From Mycolicibacterium rufum (GTDB lineage: Bacteria; Actinomycetota; Actinomycetes; Mycobacteriales; Mycobacteriaceae), in contig NZ_CP092427.2 of NCBI RefSeq assembly GCF_022374875.2, forward strand, positions 124,001 through 188,000: DNA of 64,000 nt, in the 5' to 3' direction. The notes beneath the pieces were generated by a model. It did no database searches. It was not told where the DNA came from and saw only the letters and a program-made list of their open reading frames with translations. This document shows, piece after piece, positions 1 through 9,074 of the stretch. The position numbers and the translations under genes were made by a program. Within the stretch, counting starts at the first letter, position 1. The number at the start of each line of letters is the position of its first letter.

Positions 1-701
1 GGCTGCCCGAGGGCTCCGTCGTGCACACCCACGGTCCGCGCAACGCGTTCCCGCTGACGGTGCCCGGGCGCGGATCGCCGACCCGCCGGTTCCGGTTCAT
101 CGCCGGCGGAATCGGGATCACCCCGATCCTGCCGATGCTGCGGGCGGCCCGCCGCCTCGGGGTGGACTGGTCGATGATCTACACCGGCCGCAGCCGTGAC
201 AGCCTGCCGTTCCTCGAGGAGGTCGCCGCGCACGGGTCCGCCGTCCTGGTCCGCACCGACGACGAGTCCGGATTGCCCAGCGCGGCAACGCTTCTCGGTG
301 ACTGTCCGGCCGGCACTGCGGTGTACGCGTGTGGTCCGGCGCCGATGCTGGGTGCGGTGCGGGCGGCGCTGGGCGGCCGCGACGACGTCGAACTGCACTT
401 CGAACGCTTCGCGGCGGCGCCGGTGGTCGACGGCCGGCCGTTCGAGGTGAGGGTGGCCTCGACCGGCACGTCGGTGGCGGTGGCTGCCGACGAGACCCTG
501 CTCGCCGCGCTGCGGCGGGCCGGCGTCGCGGCGCCGTACTCCTGCCAACAGGGGTTCTGCGGCACGTGCCGCACCCGCGTGCTCGACGGCGCGGTGGAGC
601 ATCGCGACACCCTGCTCACCGATCCCGAGCGCGCCGCCGGTCTGATGTTGACCTGCGTGTCACGGGCGTGCGGGACCTCGCGCCTGACCCTCGATCTCTA
701 G
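1..701 (+). CDS. PDR/VanB-type ferredoxin reductase, C-terminal part (5' end outside window)
   Basis: The reading frame is already open at base 3, so the gene begins upstream of the window; about 232 residues are visible. The first part carries an NAD(P)H/flavin reductase core (GGIGITPILPML nucleotide-binding segment, then YACGP near the end of that domain). The last 85 residues form a plant-type 2Fe-2S ferredoxin domain with CQQGFCGTCRTRV followed by a fourth Cys in MLTCVSRA, the usual C-x4-C-x2-C...C ligand set. This domain order (reductase then C-terminal ferredoxin) is typical of the phthalate dioxygenase reductase/vanillate demethylase reductase family, which passes electrons from NAD(P)H to a Rieske oxygenase. 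The oxygenase partner is not seen here. The next gene starts 10 bases downstream, suggesting one operon. Confidence 0.88.
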   Translation, partial: LPEGSVVHTHGPRNAFPLTVPGRGSPTRRFRFIAGGIGITPILPMLRAARRLGVDWSMIYTGRSRDSLPFLEEVAAHGSAVLVRTDDESGLPSAATLLGDCPAGTAVYACGPAPMLGAVRAALGGRDDVELHFERFAAAPVVDGRPFEVRVASTGTSVAVAADETLLAALRRAGVAAPYSCQQGFCGTCRTRVLDGAVEHRDTLLTDPERAAGLMLTCVSRACGTSRLTLDL

Positions 702-711
702 GCGCGCTGCC

Positions 712-1254
712 ATGACCCTCGCGGTGGCCGACCGGCTGGCTCTGGCCGACCTGGTGCATCTGTACGCCTCCGCCGTGGACGACCGCCGGTTCGCCGACGT
801 CCCCGGGTTGTTCACCGCGACAGCTGAATTCCACCTGCCGGAGCCGCCCCGCCTCCTCGAGCCGGTGCGCGTGCACCATGGCCACGACGGGGTGCGCGCC
901 GCGCTGGCGCCGCTGAGCGCGGTCACCAGGACCGAGCACGCCATCGTCGGGGAGGTCTACGCCCCCGGCCGGCATCCCGACCACGCGCTCGGCCGCATCA
1001 CGTGCATCGCCCACCACTGGACGGGTGACACCGACGTGGTGTGGCATCTGCGCTACGACGACGAGTACCTGCGGACACGGGCGGGGTGGCGCATCAACGG
1101 CCGCGCCCTCACCGTCAACGCGATCGAGACGCGTCCGGTCCGCCGACTGCGAGCACCAGGTGGTCCAGCAGCGGGCGCTGGCCCTTCAGCAGCTTCTCCC
1201 GGGCCGCCGGCAGGCCGAACCACGCCACCCGGTCGAGCTCCGGGAACTCCCTGA
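712..1254 (+). CDS. SnoaL-like / NTF2-fold protein
   Basis: The protein has 180 residues. The first 140 fit the small alpha+beta barrel SnoaL/NTF2 fold (N-terminal helix around ADLVHLYASAVDDRRF, then strands with WHLRYDDEYLRTRAGWRI). This fold is used by ketosteroid isomerase-like enzymes, small subunits of ring-hydroxylating oxygenases and many proteins of unknown role, so no substrate can be named. Its position right after a ferredoxin reductase fits a Rieske oxygenase accessory role, by inference. The last 35-40 residues are Pro/Ala/Gly-rich, lie antisense to the end of the NUDIX gene and are probably not part of the fold. The start ATG is 10 bases after the previous stop. Confidence 0.75.
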   Translation: MTLAVADRLALADLVHLYASAVDDRRFADVPGLFTATAEFHLPEPPRLLEPVRVHHGHDGVRAALAPLSAVTRTEHAIVGEVYAPGRHPDHALGRITCIAHHWTGDTDVVWHLRYDDEYLRTRAGWRINGRALTVNAIETRPVRRLRAPGGPAAGAGPSAASPGPPAGRTTPPGRAPGTP

Positions 1255-1600
1255 GCCGGCCCGACCGCGGCGGCCACTCCAGCGTGAACGTGTTGCTGAC
1301 CGCCGCGGAGACGTCCAGGTCACCGCGCACGGCGAACGCGGTGACGATCTTGCCGCCCGGCTGGCGCAGCGGGGCGAAGTCGATACGCGGCCCCTCCGGC
1401 GGGGGCAGGCCGATCTCCTCGGTGAACTCCCGCTGCGCCGCGGCCCACGGATCCTCGCCCTCGGTGTACTCGCCCTTCGGGATCGACCACGCGCCTTCGT
1501 CTTTGCGCGCCCAGAACGGGCCGCCGGGGTGCCCGATCAGGACTTCCAGACCGGGGCCCTCGCCGCGGTAGAGCAGCAGGCCGGCGCTGAGCTTGGGCAT
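1115..1600 (-). CDS. NUDIX hydrolase
   Basis: This 161-residue protein begins MPKLSAGLLLYRGEG, a conserved start for this group; the frame is open further upstream but those codons lie antisense to the next gene and look non-coding. The Nudix box is read as GEYTEGEDPWAAAQREFTEE plus IGLPPP, with the REFTEE Glu residues that bind the metal. The ending LLKGQRPLLDHL is also typical. Such enzymes hydrolyse a nucleoside diphosphate linked to another group; the substrate is unknown. The gene converges on the SnoaL-like gene, and the two reading frames overlap by 140 bases. Confidence 0.85.
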   Translation of the reverse strand: MPKLSAGLLLYRGEGPGLEVLIGHPGGPFWARKDEGAWSIPKGEYTEGEDPWAAAQREFTEEIGLPPPEGPRIDFAPLRQPGGKIVTAFAVRGDLDVSAAVSNTFTLEWPPRSGRLREFPELDRVAWFGLPAAREKLLKGQRPLLDHLVLAVGGPDASRSR

Positions 1601-1633
1601 GCGCGACGATAACCCGTGCAAGGATGGACGGTG

Positions 1634-2446
1634 ATGACCCGTCCCGCGCGGTCCGTGCGCCGGTTCGACCCGCTCCGGCCGCTCGACATGCTCACCTCGC
1701 TGTGGTCGGCCACCGCGATGGTGCCGGTCAACAGTGGCGCCGCGGCCGCCTACCGGGCGTTGTTCGTGACGATGCGCCGCCTGGTGGTCGGGCGGCGGCT
1801 GACCGTCCGCATGGACGACGGGGATCTGACGTTGACGGTCACCCGGTTCGACTCCCGGCTCGACGTGCGGGGCCTGTCGGTCGGCCAGCTCAACGACGTT
1901 CGCCTGGTGGCCGGTGACATTCGTTGGCGGACAAGCGCTTTCGACACCGCCACGGTGGTGCTGCACAATGTGCACGTCCGGCCCGGTGCGCCGCCGGTGC
2001 TGGTCGCCGCGCCGGTGGAGGTGGCGCTGGAGGTGCCGACGCCGGTGCTCGACGACCTGTTCGGCCGGGCCGCGCCGCGGTTGGCCGGCGACGTCGGCGA
2101 CGACGGGGTGGCCCGGATCCGGTTCGCCCGCAGGCCGCGCCTGGGTCACCTCGAGATAGACGTCCGGGTCGACGGGTCGACGCTGTGGCTGCAGGCCCAC
2201 ACGGTGGCTGTCGGCGCCACGCGCTGGCGGTTGCCGTCGCGCACCCCCGCCTACCCCGTCCGGCTGCCCGAACTGGCGAACGGCCTGACGCTGACCCGGG
2301 TGGAGTTCGCGCCGGGCGTGGTTCGGGTCTCGGGCACACTGCCGCAGTGGCGCGCCGAGCTGGACCGGAAACGCTTGGAGGACATCGTCACCCAGCTCAG
2401 CGTCGGTGTGGCGCTCAACCTGACCAAGCGGGGCCGTTCGCGTTAG
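1634..2446 (+). CDS. LmeA-like (DUF2993) phospholipid-binding family protein
   Basis: A 270-residue protein rich in beta strands. Its C-terminal part (LPELANGLTLTRVEFAPGVV followed by RVSGT) is characteristic of the mycobacterial DUF2993/LmeA family, which binds lipids and has been linked to lipomannan elongation. No clear signal peptide is present: the N-terminus is basic (MTRPARSVRRFDPL), so this may be a cytosolic or membrane-associated variant. The ATG at 1634 was chosen because AAGGATGG precedes it; a GTG one codon earlier is possible. The 3' end is 10 bases from the SGNH hydrolase, so co-transcription is likely. Family assignment is by pattern and moderately sure. Confidence 0.65.
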   Translation: MTRPARSVRRFDPLRPLDMLTSLWSATAMVPVNSGAAAAYRALFVTMRRLVVGRRLTVRMDDGDLTLTVTRFDSRLDVRGLSVGQLNDVRLVAGDIRWRTSAFDTATVVLHNVHVRPGAPPVLVAAPVEVALEVPTPVLDDLFGRAAPRLAGDVGDDGVARIRFARRPRLGHLEIDVRVDGSTLWLQAHTVAVGATRWRLPSRTPAYPVRLPELANGLTLTRVEFAPGVVRVSGTLPQWRAELDRKRLEDIVTQLSVGVALNLTKRGRSR

Positions 2447-2456
2447 AGTCGCCTCC

Positions 2457-3227
2457 GTGGTCCGCTATGCCCGGTATGTCGCGCTCGGCGACAGCCAGAC
2501 CGAGGGACTGTGGGACGGCGACGACACCTGCGGGTTGCGGGGGTACGCCGACCGTCTCGCCGAGATGATCGACGCGGTGTCCCCCGGGCTGCAGTACGCC
2601 AACCTGGCGGTGCGCGGCAAGCAGATCCGCGACGTTCTCGACGACCAACTGCCCCGCGCGCTGGAGATGGACGCGGACCTGATCACGGTGTGCATCGGCA
2701 TGAACGACATGACCCGCCCCGGGCCGGGCTTCGAGCGGGCGCTCGCGCATCTCGACGAGCTGCACACCCGGCTGGCGGCCGCCGGCGCCACCGTGGTCAC
2801 CACCACGTTCCCCGACCTGGCCCGCATCCTGCCGATCGGTCGGGTGCTGGGCCGGCGGGTGCTCGCGATCAACGACGAGATCCGGGCGGCGGCCCGCCGG
2901 CACGGCTTCGCGCTGGTCGACCTGTTCGCGGCGCCGTCGATGACTCAGCCGGGCACCTGGAGCGCCGACCGGGTGCACGGCTCCTCGCGCGGGCACGCGC
3001 TGTTCGCCGAGGCGGCGGCCGAGGCGCTCGGGCTGCCGGGCAGCGGGCACGGCTGGGCCGTCCCGGACCCTGGGCAGCAACCGCCGTCGCTGCGGGCGCG
3101 GACCTACTCGCAGCTGCTGTGGACCCAGAACATGCTGATGCCCTGGGTGTGGGATCACCTGCGTGGCCGCTCCAGCGGCGCCGCGCGGGCACCGCGCCGG
3201 CCGGTGCTCACGGGCGTGGCGGGCTGA
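2457..3227 (+). CDS. SGNH/GDSL-family hydrolase
   Basis: A 256-residue protein with the four SGNH blocks. Block I is YVALGDSQTEG near the N-terminus (nucleophile Ser), block II contains the Gly of NLAVRGK, block III is IGMND (Asn), and block V is DRVHGSSRGH, supplying the catalytic Asp and His. The fold is that of esterases, lipases and carbohydrate acetyl-esterases; the substrate cannot be read from sequence. There is no signal peptide, so it probably acts in the cytoplasm. It starts with GTG 10 bases after the LmeA-like gene. The region after about residue 190 is less conserved in appearance and may be a tail. Confidence 0.88.
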   Translation: MVRYARYVALGDSQTEGLWDGDDTCGLRGYADRLAEMIDAVSPGLQYANLAVRGKQIRDVLDDQLPRALEMDADLITVCIGMNDMTRPGPGFERALAHLDELHTRLAAAGATVVTTTFPDLARILPIGRVLGRRVLAINDEIRAAARRHGFALVDLFAAPSMTQPGTWSADRVHGSSRGHALFAEAAAEALGLPGSGHGWAVPDPGQQPPSLRARTYSQLLWTQNMLMPWVWDHLRGRSSGAARAPRRPVLTGVAG

Positions 3228-3233
3228 GCGGGC

Positions 3234-3812
3234 TCAGATGCCCGTCCACGTCTGGTCGAGTTCGGTCGCGACGTCGATGACCTTGGCCTTCTGCGACTCC
3301 GGGCTGTCGATCTCGCCGGCGACGTGCGCGGCGATGAACCGCTTGATCTCGGCATCCACGCCGCCGATGATGCGCACCACCTCGGCGCGCAGCGACTTCG
3401 ACGTCACGTGGATCGCGATGTCGGAGGCCCGCGGTTTCTCCACGTCGATGATCAGCAGCAGCGGTTCGGCAGCCCGGGCCACCGCGCGCAGCGAGATCTC
3501 GCCGAACACCATGAATTTCGGTTTGTCGATCCGCAGGTCGACGACCATGTCGATCTCCAACGGGATCCTGATGGCGAACGTGATCTCATCGGCCACCCGC
3601 CGGTTCACCCGCGGAGCCATGATCCGCACCTTCGCCGTCACCTTGGCCAGCCGGCCGGGTCCCTGGGCGATCGGACCCATCTCGAACGCGTCACCGGCGA
3701 TCTGCCCGATCGCGTCGCCCACCCGCTCCTCGGTCACGGCGACCTCGAAGAACCGCCGACCGAATTCTTCGTAGCTCATGTAGGCGTCCGAGGCGCGACG
3801 GGAGGTGTCCAT
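3234..3812 (-). CDS. conserved mycobacterial protein of unknown function
   Basis: The product is 192 residues. I do not recognise a named family. It alternates hydrophobic strands (FAIRIPLEIDMVVDLRI, KFMVFGEISLRAVARA, LLLIIDVEKP) and ends in a helix. Strand-rich, lipid-binding-like proteins such as the neighbouring LmeA-like protein show a similar pattern, but that is only a weak analogy. The ATG at 3812 has AGGA about seven bases upstream; a second Met 11 codons later lacks a ribosome site. The 3' end is six bases from the stop of the SGNH hydrolase gene on the other strand. The DNA codes cleanly with normal local codon use, so it is a real gene. Confidence 0.7.
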   Translation of the reverse strand: MDTSRRASDAYMSYEEFGRRFFEVAVTEERVGDAIGQIAGDAFEMGPIAQGPGRLAKVTAKVRIMAPRVNRRVADEITFAIRIPLEIDMVVDLRIDKPKFMVFGEISLRAVARAAEPLLLIIDVEKPRASDIAIHVTSKSLRAEVVRIIGGVDAEIKRFIAAHVAGEIDSPESQKAKVIDVATELDQTWTGI

Positions 3813-3871
3813 GGTCCTGCTACGTTCTCACGTTCGCGGCGCCGGGCGCGACAACCCGGCCGTCGGAACAG

Positions 3872-4678
3872 CTACGCGATCTCGCCGAAGACCCGCAGCC
3901 GCGTCAGCGCCGCGCGGTGCTCCCCGCGCCGGCCGACCTCGCCGATCACGACGCATTGTCCGTCGTCGCGTCGCACCCGGGCCGCTACCGACCGTCCGGA
4001 GCGGATCAGCTTGTCCCACCGCCCTCCCGCGAGCAGGCGCAGCAGTTCCGAGGCGCTGCGCGGGTCCTCGTCACCGGCGGTGATCGGCACGTCACCGGTG
4101 ACCCGCCGGACGCCGACCTCGTCGCCCCCGCACGCGTCGTCGAGAAAATCGGCGAACACCGCCGTGGCACCGGTGCCGGTGCCGGCGAACCCGCGCAGGA
4201 AGCCCAGGCTGCCGGCGACGCCCTGGTGGGTCATCATCGCCCGGCCGAGGGCCAGTCCGGCCGGCCCGGCGGCGAGGCCGCCGCGCAGGAAGCGGCGGAT
4301 CATCGCGGGCAATTCCCAGTACGCCGACAAAGCGGCGATCTGCAGGCCCGCGGCGGTGTCCTTCACGTCGTAGCGGATGTAGGCGGGCACGTCCATGGTC
4401 AGCGCGGCGGCCATCTGGATCTGCAGCGTGAGGTCCCGGATCACGGTGGCGCCGACGACGATGTCGGCCTGCGGGTGGTGGCTGATCTCGCGGGGGCCGA
4501 TGAAGGTGTCGAAGAAATGCCCGATCGCCACGTGGCCGCGGTGGGGCGTCGAGCCCACCGGGTCCTCCACCCGCCCGTCGGCGGTGAACAGCCCGATCCA
4601 CCCGTCGCGATCGTGAGCGGCGGCGGCGGCGAGGGAGCGCTGGGCGGCCGAGAGCACGTCGGCGCGCGTGAAGGGCAT
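3872..4678 (-). CDS. nuclear transport factor 2 / SnoaL-like family protein
   Basis: A 268-residue protein beginning MPFTRADVLSAAQRSLAAAA. The N-terminal 130 residues fit a ketosteroid isomerase-like SnoaL domain (DRDGWIGLFTADGRVEDPVG, then HRGHVAIGHFFDTFIGPREI), a pattern common in mycobacterial steroid and lipid metabolism loci. The middle carries small hydrophobic helices rich in Gly/Ala, and the last 100 residues hold a second, divergent alpha+beta segment with ARVRRDDGQCVVIGEVG. The frame is open for 19 further codons upstream, but the Met at 4678 aligns with the usual start of the domain. It may isomerise or hydrate a small hydrophobic substrate; this is family-level inference. Confidence 0.72.
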   Translation of the reverse strand: MPFTRADVLSAAQRSLAAAAAHDRDGWIGLFTADGRVEDPVGSTPHRGHVAIGHFFDTFIGPREISHHPQADIVVGATVIRDLTLQIQMAAALTMDVPAYIRYDVKDTAAGLQIAALSAYWELPAMIRRFLRGGLAAGPAGLALGRAMMTHQGVAGSLGFLRGFAGTGTGATAVFADFLDDACGGDEVGVRRVTGDVPITAGDEDPRSASELLRLLAGGRWDKLIRSGRSVAARVRRDDGQCVVIGEVGRRGEHRAALTRLRVFGEIA

Positions 4679-4785
4679 ACGGTTGCCTACCACCTCGGAC
4701 GGCAGGGAGTCGACTGCACCCGCCGCCGCGGGCACACTGGTGTCATCCGCTGTGCTGCGGGCACGGCCGCGCGAGGAGGAACACC

Positions 4786-5205
4786 ATGAGCGGTAACGGA
4801 CCGTTCGGCTTCGATCCCGAGGAATTCGACCGTGTGGTGCGTGAAGCCGGGGAGGGGCTGCGCGACGCCCTCGGCCGGTTCATGACGACCTCGGGCGAAC
4901 GCGCGGGGTGGTCGATGCTCTTCGACGACCTGGCGCGGGGCGGCCGGCCCCGTCGCCCCGAGACCACCGGGGAGACCGGCGACGGGGTGTGGACCATCTA
5001 CACCGTCGACGAGGCGGGCGCCGCCCACATCGAGCAGGTGTTCCCCACCGAGTTGGACGCGCTGCGCGCGAACAAGAACAACACCGACCCGACCCGCCGG
5101 GTCCGGTTCCTGCCCTACGGCATCGCCGTCAGCGTGCTCGACGGCGGTCAGGGCGGCGCGGACACCCCGGCCTCCGACCAGCACGGCCCGGCGTCCGACC
5201 AGTAG
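4786..5205 (+). CDS. conserved hypothetical protein
   Basis: This 139-residue protein is not assigned to a known family. The N-terminal half is acidic and helical (DPEEFDRVVREAGEGLRDAL). The centre has a beta-rich stretch (VWTIYTVDEAGAAHIEQVFP), and the tail is Gly/Asp/Ser-rich with two near-identical ASDQHGP/ASDQ ends. No signal peptide or membrane segment is visible. A strong ribosome site (GAGGAGGA) lies seven bases before the ATG, supporting the start. A perfect hairpin follows the stop, so it is probably a single-gene unit. Confidence 0.7.
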   Translation: MSGNGPFGFDPEEFDRVVREAGEGLRDALGRFMTTSGERAGWSMLFDDLARGGRPRRPETTGETGDGVWTIYTVDEAGAAHIEQVFPTELDALRANKNNTDPTRRVRFLPYGIAVSVLDGGQGGADTPASDQHGPASDQ

Positions 5206-5215
5206 GTCATAGCCT

Positions 5216-5233
5216 GGTCCTCCCCGGAGGACC
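5216..5233 (+). terminator. candidate intrinsic terminator hairpin
   Basis: Eleven bases after the stop of the preceding gene, GGTCCTCC and GGAGGACC form a perfect 8-bp stem around a two-base centre. No T-run follows, as is common in mycobacteria. It would separate the hypothetical gene from the mmpS operon. Confidence 0.45.
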
Positions 5234-5269
5234 GTTCCGTGACGTGAGCCGCATTGCCGCCGCAACGGT

Positions 5270-5402
5270 GAGCAGTGCCACATCCACTTGAGCTAATCTG
5301 TCGCCGAGTGAGAACTTATATGGGCTAAGTTAAGATCACCCAAACAACGGACACGAGGCCAGGGGTCAGATTGCACGGCATACGTCGGGTCGGAGGACAC
5401 GC
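5270..5402 (+). promoter_or_regulatory. leader of the mmpS-mmpL operon
   Basis: This stretch is clearly more A/T-rich than the flanking genes (for example AACTTATATGGGCTAAGTTA) and precedes the mmpS start. TAAGAT at 5331-5336 fits a mycobacterial -10 (TANNNT). No convincing -35 box lies at the right distance. A regulator such as a TetR or MarR protein could bind here, but none is encoded next to the operon. Promoter placement is tentative. Confidence 0.35.
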
Positions 5403-5831
5403 GTGATCAAGGTCGCCAGGAAGATCTGGCTGCCCTTGCTCATCGTGTTCGTCGTGGTGGTCGCCGGGCTGACCGTCTCGCGGATCCGCACCTTCTTCGG
5501 CTCCGAGGGCATCATCGAGACGCCGCGCAACTTCGCCGATCTGCCCGAGCCGTTCGACCCGAAGGTCGTCCGCTACGAGATCAGCGGGACCGGCAGCTAC
5601 GCCGACATCAACTACCTCGACCTCGACGCCAAGCCGCAGCGGCTCGACAACGCCGCGCTGCCGTGGTCGCTGACCCTGAGCACCACCGAGCCGTCGGCGG
5701 CCCCGAACATCGTCGCCCAAGGCGACGGCGGGTCCATCACCTGCCGGATCTTCGTCGACGATGAGCTCAAGGACGAGAAGACCACCGACGGTCTGAATGC
5801 CCAGACCTTCTGCTACGTGAAGTCGGCATGA
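5403..5831 (+). CDS. mmpS: MmpS-family membrane protein
   Basis: A 142-residue protein with one N-terminal transmembrane helix ([20 protein letters not shown]) followed by an exported beta-sandwich domain. The motif [18 protein letters not shown] and the ending TFCYVKSA are hallmarks of MmpS proteins, which act in the periplasm as partners of MmpL transporters, in siderophore or lipid export for MmpS4/5. The GTG start sits at the beginning of the hydrophobic helix. Its stop overlaps the mmpL start by four bases (ATGA), so the two are translationally coupled. Two Cys residues (TCRIFV, FCYVK) may form a disulfide. Confidence 0.93.
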   Translation: MIKVARKIWLPLLIVFVVVVAGLTVSRIRTFFGSEGIIETPRNFADLPEPFDPKVVRYEISGTGSYADINYLDLDAKPQRLDNAALPWSLTLSTTEPSAAPNIVAQGDGGSITCRIFVDDELKDEKTTDGLNAQTFCYVKSA

Positions 5832-8728
5832 GCACGCCTGTCCGAGACGCTCCTGCCCACGCTGCCCCGCTCCCTCGCCCGCCCCGGCCGCTCATCCCCC
5901 GGCTGATCCGCACGCTGGCGCTGCCGATCATCGTCGGGTGGATCGCGCTGATCATCATCCTCAACACGGTCGTCCCGCAGCTCGAGACGGTCGGCCAGAT
6001 GCGCGCGGTGTCGATGAGCCCCGACGACGCGCCGTCGCTGATCTCGATGAAGAAGGTCGGCGAGGCGTTCAAGGAGGGTGACTCCGACAGCTCGGTCATG
6101 ATCGTCTTCGAGGGCGACAAACCGCTCGGCGACGACGCGCACGCCTGGTACGACCAGCTGGTCAAGAAGCTCGAGACCGACACCGAGCACGTGCAGTCGG
6201 TGCAGGACTTCTGGAGTGACCCGCTGACCGCGGCCGGGTCGACCAGCAACGACGGCAAGGCCGCCTACGTCCAGGTCAAGCTGGCCGGCAACCAGGGCGA
6301 GACGTTGGCCAACGAGTCGGTGGAAGCCGTCCAGGCGATCGTCGAGAGCGTGCCGCCTCCACCCGGGGTCAAGGCCTTCGTCACCGGCCCCGCGGCGCTG
6401 GCCGCCGACCAGCACATCGCCAGCGACCGCAGCATGACGCTGATCGAAGCGGCGACGTTCACCGTCATCATCATCATGTTGCTGCTGGTGTACCGCTCGA
6501 TCGTCACGGTGCTCATCACGCTGGTGATGGTCGTGCTGTCCCTGGCCACCGCGCGCGGGCTGGTCGCGTTCCTGGGCTACCACGAGATCATCGGGCTCTC
6601 GACGTTCGCGACGAATCTGCTGGTGACGCTGGCCATCGCCGCGGCCACCGACTACGCGATCTTCCTGATCGGCCGATATCAGGAGGCCCGAAGTCTCGGC
6701 GAGGACAAAGAGTCCGCGTTCTACACGATGTTCCACGGCACTGCGCACGTGGTGCTCGGGTCGGGTCTGACGATCGCCGGCGCGACGTTCTGCCTCAGCT
6801 TCACGCGGCTCCCCTACTTCCAGACCCTCGGGGTACCGCTGGCCATCGGCATGGTGGTCGTGGTGCTGGCCGGCGTGGTGTTGATGGTGGCGATCATCTC
6901 GCTGGCCACCCGCTTCGGGCTGCTGGAACCCAAGCGCGCGATGCGGATCCGCGGGTGGCGCAAGATCGGCGCCGCGATCGTCCGCTGGCCCGGACCGATC
7001 CTGGTCGGCACCATCGCGCTGTCGCTGGTCGGTCTGCTGACGCTGCCCGGGTATCAGACCAACTACAACGACCGGAACTACCTGCCCGCCGACCTGCCGG
7101 CCAACGAGGGGTACGCGGTCGCCGACCGGCACTTCTCGCAGGCCCGGATGAACCCGGAACTGCTGATGGTCGAGAGCGACCACGACATGCGCAACTCCGC
7201 GGACTTCCTGGTGATCGACAAGATCGCCAAGGCGCTGTTCCGGGTGGAGGGCATCGCGCGGGTGCAGGCCATCACCCGTCCCGACGGCAAGCCGATCAAG
7301 CACACGTCGATCCCGTTCCAGATGAGCATGCAGGGCACCACCCAGCGGCTCAACGAGAAGTACATGCAGGACCGGATGGCCGACATGCTGGTGCAGGCCG
7401 GTGAGATGGACAAGACCATCGCCACCATGGAGAAGATGGCCGGCCTGACCAAGCAGATGTCCGAGATCACCCACGCGATGGTGACGAAGATGGACGCGAT
7501 GGTCGTCGACATCGAGGCCCTGCGCGACAGCATCGCCAACTTCGACGACTTCTTCCGGCCGATCCGCAACTACTTCTACTGGGAACCGCACTGCTACGAC
7601 ATCCCGGTCTGCTGGGCGATCCGGTCGGTATTCGACACCCTCGACGGCATCAACGTGATGACCGACGACTTCAAAGAGATCATCCCGGAGATGAAGCGGC
7701 TCGACACCCTGATGCCTCAGATGGTGGCGCTCATGCCCGAGATGATCTCCACGATGAAGGTCATGAAGACGATGATGCTGACCATGTATCAGACCCAGAA
7801 GGGTCAGCAGGATCAGATGGCGGCCATGCAGGAGAACTCGAACGCGATGGGTGACGCGTTCGACGACTCGATGAACGACGACTCGTTCTATCTGCCGCCG
7901 GAGATCTTCGACAACAAGGACTTCCAGCGCGGGCTCGAGCAGTTCCTCTCCCCCGACGGCAAGTCCGTGCGGTTCATCATCGCCCACGAGGGTGACCCGC
8001 TGACCGCCGATGGCATCGCCCGGATCGACAAGATCCGCAACGCCGCCAAGGAGGCGATCAAGGGCACCCCGCTCGAGGGCGCGAAGATCTATCTCGGCGG
8101 CACCGCGGCCACTTTCAAGGACATGAAGGACGGCAACAACTACGACCTGCTGATCGCCGGGATCTCCGCGCTGGGCCTGATCTTCATCATCATGCTGATC
8201 CTGACGCGGGCGGTGGTGGCGTCGGCCGTCATCGTCGGCACGGTGGTGATGTCGCTGGGCGCGTCGTTCGGCCTGTCGGTGCTGTTCTGGCAGCACATCC
8301 TCGGCCAGCCGCTGCACTGGATGGTGCTGGCGATGGCGGTGATCATCCTGCTGGCGGTCGGCGCGGACTACAACCTGCTTTTGGTGTCGCGCCTCAAGGA
8401 GGAGATCCACGCCGGCATCGGCACGGGCATCATCCGGGCGATGGGCGGCAGCGGTTCGGTCGTCACGGCCGCGGGTCTGGTGTTCGCGCTGACGATGATG
8501 TCGATGGCGGTCAGCGAGCTGACCGTGATCGGTCAGGTCGGTACGACGATCGGTCTGGGTCTGTTGTTCGACACGCTCGTGATCCGCGCGTTCATGACAC
8601 CATCGATTGCAGCGCTGATGGGTCCCTGGTTCTGGTGGCCGCAACAGGTGCGTAGGCGGCCCGTTCCGCAGCCATGGCCCCGGCCCGGTGGTCTACAGTC
8701 CGATCCAGCAGAGGGAGTGAGAGCATGA
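5828..8728 (+). CDS. mmpL: MmpL-family RND transporter
   Basis: The product has 966 residues, in the size range of MmpL4/5-type RND exporters. After a Pro-rich N-terminus come TM1, a first periplasmic domain and TM2-6, then a long second periplasmic domain and TM7-12. The proton-relay Asp-Tyr pairs are visible in TM4 ([12 protein letters not shown], about residue 274) and TM10 ([13 protein letters not shown], about residue 845). Between residues 500 and 680 lies a long Met-rich coiled-coil insertion, with a Cys pair in [11 protein letters not shown], typical of the MmpL4/5 branch. With its MmpS partner it probably exports a lipid or siderophore across the envelope. The last codons overlap the DUF732 gene by four bases. 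Confidence 0.93.
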   Translation: MSTPVRDAPAHAAPLPRPPRPLIPRLIRTLALPIIVGWIALIIILNTVVPQLETVGQMRAVSMSPDDAPSLISMKKVGEAFKEGDSDSSVMIVFEGDKPLGDDAHAWYDQLVKKLETDTEHVQSVQDFWSDPLTAAGSTSNDGKAAYVQVKLAGNQGETLANESVEAVQAIVESVPPPPGVKAFVTGPAALAADQHIASDRSMTLIEAATFTVIIIMLLLVYRSIVTVLITLVMVVLSLATARGLVAFLGYHEIIGLSTFATNLLVTLAIAAATDYAIFLIGRYQEARSLGEDKESAFYTMFHGTAHVVLGSGLTIAGATFCLSFTRLPYFQTLGVPLAIGMVVVVLAGVVLMVAIISLATRFGLLEPKRAMRIRGWRKIGAAIVRWPGPILVGTIALSLVGLLTLPGYQTNYNDRNYLPADLPANEGYAVADRHFSQARMNPELLMVESDHDMRNSADFLVIDKIAKALFRVEGIARVQAITRPDGKPIKHTSIPFQMSMQGTTQRLNEKYMQDRMADMLVQAGEMDKTIATMEKMAGLTKQMSEITHAMVTKMDAMVVDIEALRDSIANFDDFFRPIRNYFYWEPHCYDIPVCWAIRSVFDTLDGINVMTDDFKEIIPEMKRLDTLMPQMVALMPEMISTMKVMKTMMLTMYQTQKGQQDQMAAMQENSNAMGDAFDDSMNDDSFYLPPEIFDNKDFQRGLEQFLSPDGKSVRFIIAHEGDPLTADGIARIDKIRNAAKEAIKGTPLEGAKIYLGGTAATFKDMKDGNNYDLLIAGISALGLIFIIMLILTRAVVASAVIVGTVVMSLGASFGLSVLFWQHILGQPLHWMVLAMAVIILLAVGADYNLLLVSRLKEEIHAGIGTGIIRAMGGSGSVVTAAGLVFALTMMSMAVSELTVIGQVGTTIGLGLLFDTLVIRAFMTPSIAALMGPWFWWPQQVRRRPVPQPWPRPGGLQSDPAEGVRA

Positions 8729-9072
8729 AGCGGATTCTGATGGGGATCGCCGCGGCGGCCCTGACCGTGGGTGCGCTGGGTACCGCCGCACCCGCCGCGG
8801 CCGATCCGGACACCGATTTCGCCAACGAGCTGCACGTCTACGGGATCTACGGTCAGAAGGACTACAACGCCTGGATCGGCAAGATCATGTGCAAGCGGAT
8901 CTACACCGGGGTGGATCCCGATGTGTTCGCCACCGCGAAGTTCGTGCACAACCAGCTCGAGAAGGACACGACGACCGATCAGGCCTACCAGTTCGTGGCC
9001 GCGGGTCTGCGTACCTACTGCCCGGAGAAGCTGCCGATCCTCGACGCGGCCGCCGCCCGACCGGCCGGCTAG
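8725..9072 (+). CDS. exported DUF732-family protein
   Basis: A 115-residue precursor with a Sec signal peptide ([19 protein letters not shown], cleavage likely after APAAA). The mature part matches the small helical DUF732 domain common in mycobacteria: conserved Cys residues in IMCKRIY and TYCPEK and a Gln/Tyr-containing helix ([16 protein letters not shown]). The function of the domain is unknown. The ATG overlaps the mmpL stop (ATGA) and is preceded by GAGGGAG, so it is translated with the MmpS-MmpL operon. That linkage suggests an envelope role connected with transport. Confidence 0.85.
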   Translation: MKRILMGIAAAALTVGALGTAAPAAADPDTDFANELHVYGIYGQKDYNAWIGKIMCKRIYTGVDPDVFATAKFVHNQLEKDTTTDQAYQFVAAGLRTYCPEKLPILDAAAARPAG

Positions 9073-9074
9073 CC

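Noticed and set aside
5813..8644. Long minus-strand open frame opposite mmpL (about 940 codons)
   Set aside because: It is a high-GC shadow with an unusually His/Arg/Asp-rich product; mmpL on the other strand has clear transporter motifs.
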